Shown here: positions 35,564-42,994 of the stretch, one piece after another
Layout: every line of letters starts with the position of its first letter
How positions within the stretch are numbered: the stretch's first letter is position 1
Source: Arthrobacter sp. APC 3897
GTDB taxonomy: Bacteria > Actinomycetota > Actinomycetes > Actinomycetales > Micrococcaceae
Length of the DNA stretch: 64,000 bases
Direction: 5' to 3'
Assembly (NCBI RefSeq): GCF_030407495.1
Contig: NZ_JASDDG010000010.1
Span: 1 to 64,000 of the forward strand
Notes under the pieces: model-generated
Told to the model about the DNA's origin: nothing
What the model saw: the letters and a program-made list of their open reading frames with translations, nothing else
The model's database searches: none
Made by a program: the position numbers and the translations under genes

Positions 35564-36142
35564 ATGGATGAAGCGCGGCAGGCCGGCGCCCCTTTCGAGC
35601 GTGTGGGGCGTCGGGAATACGGGTACAACACACGTCAGGTTGACGAGTTTCTGGCGGAAGCCCGCAGCTGCTACAACGGCGAAAGCTCCGCCGAGAAGGC
35701 CATTACCAGCCGAAACGTCCGGTCCATGGCCTTTGATCCCGCCAAGGCCGGGTATGAACCGCAGGCCGTGGACGCCGCGCTGGACCGGCTGGAAGATGTC
35801 TTTGCCCAGCGCGAAAAAAACGAAATGATCCAGGACAAGGGTGAGGAAGCCTGGCTGCTGCAGATTAGCCGCACCTCGGCCGTCCTGCGCGGACGGCTCC
35901 ACCGCAAGCCCGGGGAACGGTTCCGCCGCCCCACCCGGCGCAAGGTGCCCAGCTACGACGTCCAGGATGTCGATGCGCTCTGCGACGAACTGCTGGGATA
36001 CTTCGAAAATGACAAGCCGCTGAGCGTGGACGTGGTGCGGCGTGCCGTATTCCGCGAAGCCAAGGGTCCCGAAGGGTATGAGGAAACGCAGGTTGACGTG
36101 TTCCTTGACCGCGTGGTGGAACTGATGGCGTCGATCGACTAG
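35564..36142 (+). CDS. DivIVA-domain-like protein with four short DivI1A motifs
   Basis: 192 residues, soluble, charged, without membrane helices. Four similar short segments can be read, each with a G/S-Y-x-x-x-x-V-D core: GYNTRQVDEFL (residues ~20-30), GYEPQAVDAAL, SYDVQDVDAL and GYEETQVDVFL near the end. This is the N-terminal DivIVA signature repeated, without the long coiled coil of full DivIVA. It may act in cell-division or polar complexes, but its function is not established. A six-codon open frame (ATG at about 35540) overlaps its ribosome-binding region. Its stop codon overlaps that of the convergent symporter gene by four bases. Confidence 0.75.
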   Translation: MDEARQAGAPFERVGRREYGYNTRQVDEFLAEARSCYNGESSAEKAITSRNVRSMAFDPAKAGYEPQAVDAALDRLEDVFAQREKNEMIQDKGEEAWLLQISRTSAVLRGRLHRKPGERFRRPTRRKVPSYDVQDVDALCDELLGYFENDKPLSVDVVRRAVFREAKGPEGYEETQVDVFLDRVVELMASID

Positions 36143-37623
36143 CTGCGCCGCTCCCGGGGGTGCGGCCGTTCCGGTGTGTGCAGCCGTGCCAGGATTTTGG
36201 CGGCGCCTGCAGGAGCCAGGTCCGGCCGCAGCCTGGAGACCGCCACAGTCACCAGGAACGCGGCAGGGACGGTCCAGGCGGCCGGCTGCTCCAGCCACGC
36301 CGGCACCGTTCGGGCGGCAGTGCCCAGCACGCCGCCTGCCACCATGGCGCCCCCGCACAGTACCGCTCCGGTGACCATGCCCGCTACGGCTCCGGGAGCG
36401 GTAAGCCCCCGCCACCAGATGCCCAGCAGCAGCAGCGGACACAGGGTTGATGCGGTAAAAGCGAACACCATGCCCACGGTGCCCGCCAGTGCCTGTGAGC
36501 TGGTCAGCAGCGCCAGTCCCAGGGGTACGACGGCGGCCAGTACAGCTGAGAGCCGGAACCCGCCGACACTGCCGCGGAAGAGATCCTGGCTGATGACTCC
36601 GGCCAATGACACCACGAGTCCGCTCGTGGTGGACAGGAAGGCCGCGAAGGCGCCCGCTGCAACCAGCGCCGAGAGCAGGTCCCCCAAGGCGCCGTCGAAT
36701 ACCCGGCCCGGCAGCAGCAGCACTGTGGAGTCCGCTCCGCCGGCTGCCAGATCCGGCGTGTAGATGCGGCCGAGCACCCCGTAAATGATGGGGAACACGT
36801 AAAACAGCGAGAGCAGCCCCAGCACGATCAGCGTGGTCCGCCGGGCGGAGCCTCCGTCGGGGTTGGTGTAAAACCGCACCAGGACGTGCGGCAGGCCGAG
36901 GGTACCGCAGAGCAGGGCGATGCTCAGCGAGATGTTCCGGTAAAGGGATGCGTTGGTCTCCGGATCCAGCGCGGCGGCGAAGGCTGCGCCGCCGTCGGTC
37001 CACGGCAGACCTTCCCGGGACAGCCGCAGGAGGACAAAGATCACGGGCACCGCGATGGCCGCCAGTTTGAGCCAGTACTGGAACGCCTGGACAAAGGTGA
37101 TGGAGCGCATTCCGCCGGTCATTACGCTCAGGCAGACCACCACCGCCACGGCCACGGAGCCTATCCAGCCGGGCAGTCCGGTGGTGATCCGGATGGTGAG
37201 GGCGGCTCCGTGCAGCTGCGGCACGATGTACAGCCAGCCGACGGCGATCACCAGCAGGGTGGTGATGCGGCGGGCGGGCAGCGATTCGAGCCGGACCTGG
37301 GCAAAGTCGGCAATGGTGTACGCCCCGGACCGGCGAAGCGGTGCGGCGACGAACAACAGCAGCATCAGGTAGCCGGCCGTGTAGCCAATGGGAAACCAGA
37401 GGGCATCCACGCCGGACACCAGGATCAGCCCGGCCACGCCCAGGAAGCTCGCGGCGGACAGGTACTCTCCGCCGATGGCCGAGGCGTTCCACCATGGACG
37501 CACGGTGCGCGAGGCAACGTAGAAATCCCCCGTGGTGCGGGAAATGCGCAGGCCGTACACGCCGATCAGCAGCGTGGCGGCGGTGACCGCTGCCAGAGCC
37601 GCATAGCCCGCGGCCGGGTTCAT
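36139..37623 (-). CDS. Sodium/solute symporter, ActP-like (SSS family), second copy
   Basis: 494 residues with about thirteen membrane helices. SSS-family blocks: GGEYLSAASFLGVAGLI, GGMRSITFVQAFQYWLKL, LGLPHVLVRFYTNPDGGSARRT and FLSTTSGLVVSLAGVISQDLF. They parallel those of the ActP-like gene at 40658 but are clearly diverged. It should import a small organic acid with sodium or protons; the substrate may differ from acetate. It is the last gene of the operon histidine kinase, LytTR regulator, small membrane protein, symporter, starting 31 bases after the small membrane protein. Confidence 0.88.
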   Translation of the reverse strand: MNPAAGYAALAAVTAATLLIGVYGLRISRTTGDFYVASRTVRPWWNASAIGGEYLSAASFLGVAGLILVSGVDALWFPIGYTAGYLMLLLFVAAPLRRSGAYTIADFAQVRLESLPARRITTLLVIAVGWLYIVPQLHGAALTIRITTGLPGWIGSVAVAVVVCLSVMTGGMRSITFVQAFQYWLKLAAIAVPVIFVLLRLSREGLPWTDGGAAFAAALDPETNASLYRNISLSIALLCGTLGLPHVLVRFYTNPDGGSARRTTLIVLGLLSLFYVFPIIYGVLGRIYTPDLAAGGADSTVLLLPGRVFDGALGDLLSALVAAGAFAAFLSTTSGLVVSLAGVISQDLFRGSVGGFRLSAVLAAVVPLGLALLTSSQALAGTVGMVFAFTASTLCPLLLLGIWWRGLTAPGAVAGMVTGAVLCGGAMVAGGVLGTAARTVPAWLEQPAAWTVPAAFLVTVAVSRLRPDLAPAGAAKILARLHTPERPHPRERRS

Positions 37624-37654
37624 GCCGCCCGTCCGGGCTTAGGAAGTCTTGGCA

Positions 37655-38095
37655 TCAGGCATCATCAACCAAATCCAGGAACCTCTGCTCGTTCCGTGCA
37701 GCACTGCGGACATACAGCACACCGCAGACAATCACCAGCGGGTAGACGCCCACTCCGAGCAGGAACCAGGGCAGCGGGACAGTGAGGAGGGTCAGGCCGG
37801 AAATTACCGGGAGGAACGCCAGCAGCACCGGAACGCCCAGCAGGATCACCATGAAACCTCCGCCCACCACCAGGGCTAGCCGCAGCTGGGAGCGGATCAG
37901 GGATCCGATGAACACTTCACCCACTTCGGTCTGCTCGTCCAGTTCCCGGGACACCGTGTAGGGCGCAGCGGACGCCGGAACGGACCGGGCAGCGGTGACC
38001 CGCACACGCTGCGGCGGCCTGCCGGGTGCGGGGGAGGATTCGGCGGAAGGGACGGAGGAAGGAGCGGAAGCGCCGGCGGCCGGTTCGCCGGTCAT
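37655..38095 (-). CDS. Small two-helix membrane protein, DUF485-like symporter partner
   Basis: 146 residues. A Pro/Ala/Ser-rich N-terminus (~1-60) is followed by two membrane helices (~75-97 and ~104-130) separated by a short loop, and a C-terminal RSAARNEQRF stretch that resembles the YANRR end of DUF485 proteins. It sits in the same place relative to the symporter as the DUF485 gene at 40290 does to actP. The start ATG 38095 overlaps the LytTR stop by four bases (ATGA). DUF485 proteins (YjcH) accompany acetate permeases; assignment here is by position and topology. Confidence 0.7.
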   Translation of the reverse strand: MTGEPAAGASAPSSVPSAESSPAPGRPPQRVRVTAARSVPASAAPYTVSRELDEQTEVGEVFIGSLIRSQLRLALVVGGGFMVILLGVPVLLAFLPVISGLTLLTVPLPWFLLGVGVYPLVIVCGVLYVRSAARNEQRFLDLVDDA

Positions 38096-38844
38096 GTACG
38101 GGCACGCACCCGGCTGGCGGAGAGCGTGCTCCGCACCCCCGGCAAATGGCGCCTGCTCACCGGCAGTTCGGCAGATCCCACAGTAATGCTGGCACGGCTC
38201 CCGGCTGCCCGCACCTGGCGGATATGCGCACGGGATACCAGATAGGAGCGGTGGATGCGGACAAAACCAGCTTCCGCCCACTGCTCTTCCAGCTCGGTAA
38301 GGGGAACACGGATCAGGTAGGAAGCAGTGTCCGTATGCAGCCGCGCATAGTCGCCCTGCGCCTGCACATAGAGAATGTCTTCACGCCGGATGATGCGGGT
38401 GGTTCCGCCCTGAACCACCGTGACGACGTCGCTGTCCCCGGCCGCCGCCTCCGCCGCCAGGTCACAAATCCGGCGTACCGATTCAGCAAGCCGCACGGGA
38501 CGGACCGGCTTGAGCAGGTAGTCCAGCGCGGCGAGGTCGAAGGCCGCCAGCGCCTGTTCCTCATCCGCCGTGACAAATACCAGTGCCGGCGGGCGTTCCC
38601 TGCCGCCGAGCACACGGGCAATGTCCAGCCCGGACAACGCCGGCATGTGAATGTCCAGGAACACCGCGTCCACGGCATGGTCTTCCACAAGCTTCAGCGC
38701 CTGGGCGCCGCTGGAGGCCCGGTGGATGTCGCCTACCCGGGAATCCTTGCCCAGGAGGAACGCCAGTTCGTTGACGGCGGGCAGCTCATCATCGGCCACC
38801 ACCACGGAAATCTGCCGGGAACCGGGTTTACCTTGAACGGACAT
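38092..38844 (-). CDS. LytTR-family response regulator
   Basis: 250 residues. Receiver domain (~10-130) with the acidic pair Asp18/Asp19, phosphoacceptor Asp64 (VFLDIHMP) and Lys112 (LLKPVRP). LytTR DNA-binding domain (~138-238) with EDILYVQAQGDYARLHT and GFVRIHRSYLVSRAHI. It acts with the LytS-type kinase immediately upstream (19-base gap) and precedes the small membrane protein and symporter, with a four-base overlap. A sequence matching the LytTR direct-repeat consensus lies in the divergent promoter at 40120-40149. Confidence 0.92.
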   Translation of the reverse strand: MSVQGKPGSRQISVVVADDELPAVNELAFLLGKDSRVGDIHRASSGAQALKLVEDHAVDAVFLDIHMPALSGLDIARVLGGRERPPALVFVTADEEQALAAFDLAALDYLLKPVRPVRLAESVRRICDLAAEAAAGDSDVVTVVQGGTTRIIRREDILYVQAQGDYARLHTDTASYLIRVPLTELEEQWAEAGFVRIHRSYLVSRAHIRQVRAAGSRASITVGSAELPVSRRHLPGVRSTLSASRVRART

Positions 38845-38863
38845 GTGAACCAGATTACAAGAC

Positions 38864-40066
38864 TCAGGTGCGGTGGCCCGGCTGCGACTTGGGGATACGC
38901 ATGGTGATCAGGGTTCCCGCACCGGGGGCGGTATCGATGACCAGCCCGTGGTCATCACCATAAACCTGGCGCAGCCTGACGTCGACGTTGCGCAGGCCAA
39001 CATGGTCGCCGTCGGCATGCCCGGCCAGGACGGAGCGCAGGTAGCCGGGGTCCATGCCCACGCCGTTGTCTTCGACGGTAATGACCGCCATGGCTCCCGC
39101 ATCGGTGGCCGTGATGGTGATGTGGCCCTCGCCGTCCGCGGCTTCAAGTCCGTGGCGCACCGAGTTCTCGACCAGCGGCTGCAGCGACAGGAAGGGGATG
39201 GCAGTGCCGAGAACCTCCTGGCCGATTTGCAGGCTGATCTTCAGGCGTTCACCGAAACGGGCACGTTCCAGCAGGAGATACCGGTCAATGGCCTGCAGTT
39301 CTTCGGCGACAGTGGTGAAGTTTCCGCTGCGCCGGAACGTATAGCGCGTGAAGTCCGCGAATTCCACCACCAGTTCCCGCGCCCGCACCGGATCCGTGGT
39401 GATGTAGGAGGCAATCGCGTTGAGCGAGTTGTAGATAAAATGCGGGCTGATCTGTGCCCGCAGTGCCCGCACCTCGGCTTCCATCAGCAGGGTGCGCGAG
39501 GTGTCCAGCTCCGCCAGCTCCATCTGGGCAGCCACCCAGCCGGCAACGTCATTGGCCGCCCGGACCAGTCCGGCGCTGACGGCGGGCGCAAATACGGCCA
39601 GGGTGCCCACGGTCTGGCGGTTTACCTGCAGCGGGCACAGCAGCAGCTGGCCGCCGGCGTCGTCGAACCCCAGCGCCCGCAGCGAAGCGCCGCGGAACAC
39701 CCGGGTGCGGCCGCTCTCCAGCACCGCGGCGGACGCTGCCAGGAGCCTGGCACGCGGGGCGGGGCCGTCCGGCAGCGTTCCCTCCCAGGCCAGGACAGCG
39801 GCCGCGTCGGCAAGGATCAGCGTGTCGCAGCCCAGCAGCGCGCGCAGGTGCCGGGCCGCTTTGCCGGCGCCGGAGGCCGTGAGCCCGGTGCGCAGATGGC
39901 GCGAGGCAAGGGTTGCGGTGTGGAGCGCCGCATAGGCAGCCCGTTCAGTGTCCGAACCGAGGTCCCGCTGTGAGCGGCTGAGGCGGTAGCCAAGCACCGC
40001 TATGGCCGCCACGGTAAACACCGCGAGAGCGCAGATCACGGCGATGTCGACGGCGGGGCTGATCAT
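38864..40066 (-). CDS. LytS-type sensor histidine kinase
   Basis: 400 residues. One N-terminal membrane helix (~6-28), then a cytoplasmic GAF-like domain (~45-185), a His_kinase domain with the phosphoacceptor His209 in QISPHFIYNSLNAI, and a GHKL ATPase domain (PLVENSVRHGLE, EDNGVGMDPGYL, GLRNVDVRL). Because it lacks a large extracytoplasmic domain it probably senses a cytoplasmic signal or the activity of the co-encoded transporter. The ATG at 40066 has TAGGCT eight bases upstream and no good Shine-Dalgarno, suggesting a leaderless mRNA. It is divergent from DUF485-actP. Confidence 0.9.
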   Translation of the reverse strand: MISPAVDIAVICALAVFTVAAIAVLGYRLSRSQRDLGSDTERAAYAALHTATLASRHLRTGLTASGAGKAARHLRALLGCDTLILADAAAVLAWEGTLPDGPAPRARLLAASAAVLESGRTRVFRGASLRALGFDDAGGQLLLCPLQVNRQTVGTLAVFAPAVSAGLVRAANDVAGWVAAQMELAELDTSRTLLMEAEVRALRAQISPHFIYNSLNAIASYITTDPVRARELVVEFADFTRYTFRRSGNFTTVAEELQAIDRYLLLERARFGERLKISLQIGQEVLGTAIPFLSLQPLVENSVRHGLEAADGEGHITITATDAGAMAVITVEDNGVGMDPGYLRSVLAGHADGDHVGLRNVDVRLRQVYGDDHGLVIDTAPGAGTLITMRIPKSQPGHRT

Positions 40067-40119
40067 GCCCCTAAGCCTAGCCGGAGGTGGAAAGGGCGCC
40101 GCCAGCCGCACCCTCCCGG

Positions 40120-40149
40120 ACCGCTCACCGCAGGGAAATGACCGTTCAG
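40120..40149 (+). promoter_or_regulatory. Predicted LytTR binding site (direct repeat)
   Basis: ACCGCTCAC (40120-40128) and ACCGTTCAG (40141-40149) are direct repeats 21 bases apart, i.e. nine-base sites separated by 12 bases. The second fits the published LytTR half-site pattern [TA][AC][CA]GTTN[AG][TG] completely, the first with two differences. They lie 54 bases upstream of the kinase start and 141 bases upstream of the DUF485 gene. Confidence 0.6.
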
Positions 40150-40195
40150 CGAGGCGGGACCGGAGAATCTGGTGCACCGCCGCCATTCATAGCAA

Positions 40196-40211
40196 GGTGA
40201 TGCTGATCACA
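40196..40211 (+). promoter_or_regulatory. CRP/GlxR-like palindrome upstream of DUF485-actP
   Basis: GGTGATGCTGATCACA differs from the consensus TGTGA-N6-TCACA at one position. It lies 79 bases before the DUF485 start. Acetate-uptake genes are cAMP-receptor targets in several actinobacteria, which fits. Confidence 0.6.
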
Positions 40212-40289
40212 ATTTGTACGTGCGTGCTGTCCGGAGCCGGTTGTCCCCAGGGGGCGGTTGCCGGGACGTGCCCAACTCAAGGAGGAGCG

Positions 40290-40661
40290 ATGGCAACACA
40301 GCAACCCGCCGGATCCGGCGCACATGCGGCACCGGTTGATTTCCGGGAGGTTCAAAAATCTCCCGAGCTGCAGGAGCTGCGCAAGCGGCAGCGCAGTTTC
40401 ATTTTCCCGATGGCCGTTCTTTTCCTGCTCTGGTACTTCGCGTACGTGCTGCTGGCTGACTACGCCCACGACTTCATGTCCACCCAGGTCTGGGACAACA
40501 TCAACATCGGGCTGATCCTGGGCCTGCTGCAGTTCGTCACCACCTTCGGCATCACCATGTGGTACGTCAGCTACGCCAACCGCAGGATGGACCCCATCGC
40601 CGCGGACCTGCGCGAAAAACTTGAGGCCAAGGGCGTCCGCCGTCCGGAGGAGACCAAATGA
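40290..40661 (+). CDS. DUF485 membrane protein (YjcH-like), partner of ActP
   Basis: 123 residues with two membrane helices (~38-60 and ~70-95) and the typical DUF485 text RQRSFIFPMAVLFLLWYFAYVLLADYA in shortened form, ending YVSYANRRMDP. It is the usual small gene before acetate permease; its role may be in assembly or regulation of the symporter. AAGGAGGAG lies upstream of the ATG, an excellent ribosome-binding site, and its stop overlaps the actP start (ATGA). The frame extends upstream to 40002 without conserved sequence. Confidence 0.9.
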   Translation: MATQQPAGSGAHAAPVDFREVQKSPELQELRKRQRSFIFPMAVLFLLWYFAYVLLADYAHDFMSTQVWDNINIGLILGLLQFVTTFGITMWYVSYANRRMDPIAADLREKLEAKGVRRPEETK

Positions 40662-42283
40662 GCACCATGAACATCGAGGCGGTTGAGGTGTCCGCCGAGG
40701 CAGTCCGGGATACCGGCTGGCTGAACATGCTGATTTTCGGCCTGTTTGTGGCAGTGACACTCATTGTGGTGCTGCGGGCCAGCCGCAACAACAAGACTGC
40801 GGCTGATTACTATGCTGCCGGCCGGTCCTTCACCGGACCGCAGAACGGCACTGCCATTGCCGGTGATTACCTGTCTGCGGCGTCCTTCCTGGGCATCGTC
40901 GGTGCCATCGCGATCAACGGCTATGACGGCTTCCTCTACTCCATCGGTTTTCTGGTGGCCTGGCTGGTAGCCCTGCTCCTGGTGGCTGAAATGCTGCGCA
41001 ACACCGGTAAGTTCACCATGGCCGATGTGCTGTCCTTCCGCCTGAAGCAGCGCCCGGTCCGGATCGCTGCCGCCATCACCACTCTTGCCGTCTGCTTCTT
41101 CTACCTGCTGGCCCAGATGGCCGGCGCCGGCGGCCTGGTTTCCCTGCTGATGGGCATCGACTCCAAGATCGGCCAGTCCCTGGTCATCACCGTTGTTGGC
41201 GGTCTGATGATCATTTACGTACTGATCGGCGGCATGAAGGGCACCACCTGGGTCCAGATCATCAAGGCCTGCCTGCTTATTGCCGGTGCCGGCATCATGA
41301 CCATCTGGGTCCTGGCCCTCAACGGCTTCAACCTTTCCGAACTGCTGGGCAATGCAGTGAGCATGTCCGGCAACCCGGACATCCTGAACCCGGGCCTGGC
41401 GTACGGCAAGACCGGAACCACGCGCCTGGACTTCGTGTCCCTGGGCATGGCCCTGGTGCTGGGAACTGCGGCGCTGCCGCACGTGCTGATGCGCTTCTAC
41501 ACGGTGCCTACGGCCAAGGAAGCCCGCCGCTCCGTGGTCTGGGCCATCTGGCTGATCGGCATCTTCTACCTGTTCACCCTCATCCTGGGCTACGGCGCCG
41601 CCGCACTCATCCCGGCGGAGACCATCAAGGCCGCTCCGGGCGGCGTGAACTCCGCCGCTCCGCTGCTGGCCTTCGCCCTCGGCGGGCCCGTACTGCTGGG
41701 GCTCATCGCCGCGGTGGCCTTCGCCACCATCCTGGCCGTCGTGGCCGGACTGACCATCACTGCCGCTGCTTCCTTCGCCCATGACATCTACGCCAACGTC
41801 ATCCGCAAGGGCAAAGTGGATGCCGACGGCGAGGTCAAGGTGGCCCGCCGCACGGTGATCGTCATCGGCATCGTCTCCATCCTCGGCGGCATCGGTGCCC
41901 AGGGGCAGAACGTGGCCTTCCTGGTGGCCCTGGCCTTCGCGGTGGCGGCCAGTGCCAACCTGCCCACTATCCTGTACTCGCTCTACTGGCGCCGTTTCAA
42001 CACCCAGGGCGCCGTCTGGAGCATGTACGGCGGGCTGATCTCGGCCATTGTGCTGATCCTTCTCTCGCCGGTCTTCTCGGGCGCAGAGACGTCAATGGTT
42101 TCCGGCATCGACATCTCCATCTTCCCGCTGAACAACCCGGGACTGGTCTCCATCCCGCTGGCCTTCTTCCTCGGCTGGCTCGGAACCGTCCTGGGCAAGG
42201 ACAACGAGTCGCCGGAGAAGCAGGCGGAAATGGAAGTCCGCTCGCTGACCGGCGTGGGCGCGGAGAAGGCTGTGGACCACTAA
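40658..42283 (+). CDS. actP: Cation/acetate symporter
   Basis: 541 residues with about thirteen membrane helices. SSS-family signatures: GDYLSAASFLGIVGAIA, QMAGAGGLVSLLMG, IGGMKGTTWVQIIKACLL, LGTAALPHVLMRFYTVPTAKEARRS, VAGLTITAAASFAHDIYANV and AVAASANLPTILYSLYW. These match ActP/MctC-type permeases for acetate and other short-chain monocarboxylates. The start overlaps the DUF485 stop. Downstream is a strong terminator. The second, diverged symporter of this family lies 3 kb away on the other side of the two-component system. Confidence 0.92.
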   Translation: MSTMNIEAVEVSAEAVRDTGWLNMLIFGLFVAVTLIVVLRASRNNKTAADYYAAGRSFTGPQNGTAIAGDYLSAASFLGIVGAIAINGYDGFLYSIGFLVAWLVALLLVAEMLRNTGKFTMADVLSFRLKQRPVRIAAAITTLAVCFFYLLAQMAGAGGLVSLLMGIDSKIGQSLVITVVGGLMIIYVLIGGMKGTTWVQIIKACLLIAGAGIMTIWVLALNGFNLSELLGNAVSMSGNPDILNPGLAYGKTGTTRLDFVSLGMALVLGTAALPHVLMRFYTVPTAKEARRSVVWAIWLIGIFYLFTLILGYGAAALIPAETIKAAPGGVNSAAPLLAFALGGPVLLGLIAAVAFATILAVVAGLTITAAASFAHDIYANVIRKGKVDADGEVKVARRTVIVIGIVSILGGIGAQGQNVAFLVALAFAVAASANLPTILYSLYWRRFNTQGAVWSMYGGLISAIVLILLSPVFSGAETSMVSGIDISIFPLNNPGLVSIPLAFFLGWLGTVLGKDNESPEKQAEMEVRSLTGVGAEKAVDH

Positions 42284-42309
42284 AGCGGTCCGGCCTCAAA
42301 ATGCCGGGG

Positions 42310-42350
42310 CACCCGGGTTCCGTACTTCGGTGCGGAACCCGGGTGTTTTT
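42310..42350 (+). terminator. Rho-independent terminator after actP
   Basis: CACCCGGGTTCCG (42310-42322) pairs with CGGAACCCGGGTG (42333-42345), 13 base pairs, followed by five T. It stands between actP and the convergent Lrp gene. Confidence 0.92.
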
Positions 42351-42354
42351 GGGT

Positions 42355-42828
42355 TCAGGCCCCGGACTCGCCGCGTTCCAGCAGCGGTGACACGCGGAAG
42401 GGAATCAGTTCGCCCATGGCGAGGTTGGTGTCGCAGCGTTCGACGCCGGGAACGGCCAGGATCGCCTTGTTCACCCTGAAGAGATCCTCGGCATCTTCAG
42501 CCACCACGCGCAGCAGGATGTCTGCGTCGCCGGTCAGTCCGTGCGCTTCCACCACCTCGGGGATGCCGGCCAGCTGTGCCGTGATCTCGGCCAGCTGCTG
42601 CTGCTGCACGTGGACGTGGACAAAGGCCATCAGCGGATAGCCCAGGGCGGCCGGGCTGATCCGGCGCTCAAAGGACAGGAACACCGACCTCTTTTCCAGC
42701 TGTGTCAGGCGCGCCTGGACGGTGTTGCGGGAGATGCCGAGGGCGGTGGCCAGCGCAACAACAGTGCGCCGCGGGTCCTTGGCCATCGCCAGAAGCAGGC
42801 GGGTGTCGGTACTGTCCAGCAGGCGCAT
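42355..42828 (-). CDS. Lrp/AsnC-family regulator, probably of the adjacent 2-oxoacid dehydrogenase
   Basis: 157 residues: N-terminal helix-turn-helix (LATALGISRNTVQARLTQLEKRSV shortened) and C-terminal RAM ligand domain (PLMAFVHVHV, VEAHGLTGDADILLRVVAED). Lrp proteins of this type (BkdR in Pseudomonas) respond to branched-chain amino acids and activate bkd operons. Here it is divergent from the E1alpha gene with 166 bases between them, the same arrangement. I start at ATG 42828; TAATCT lies just upstream, so the message may be leaderless. The frame extends to 42846. Confidence 0.88.
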   Translation of the reverse strand: MRLLDSTDTRLLLAMAKDPRRTVVALATALGISRNTVQARLTQLEKRSVFLSFERRISPAALGYPLMAFVHVHVQQQQLAEITAQLAGIPEVVEAHGLTGDADILLRVVAEDAEDLFRVNKAILAVPGVERCDTNLAMGELIPFRVSPLLERGESGA

Positions 42829-42912
42829 AGTGCGAAAGATTAGCACGCCCCGCCGGCGGCTTATAGGGCATAGTGCTCAGTGATCGCACCGATGGTTGTG
42901 CCAGTTGATAAG

Positions 42913-42928
42913 TGTGAGTAGTGTCACA
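42913..42928 (+). promoter_or_regulatory. Perfect CRP/GlxR-type palindrome between lrp and the E1alpha gene
   Basis: TGTGAGTAGTGTCACA matches TGTGA-N6-TCACA exactly. It lies 67-82 bases before the E1alpha start and 85 bases upstream of the divergent lrp start, suitable for control of either. With the site at 40196 it suggests cAMP-linked carbon control of this whole region. Confidence 0.7.
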
Positions 42929-42994
42929 TCTATCCGGGCAACGTCGCCCGGGCATCGGTTCGGTCCCGCCATCCCTGGGGCCCAACACGGAAGG

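Noticed and set aside
35522-37495. 657-codon minus-strand frame across the DivIVA-like gene and symporter
   Set aside because: Out of frame with the clear symporter sequence and spans two real genes; Arg/His-rich shadow.
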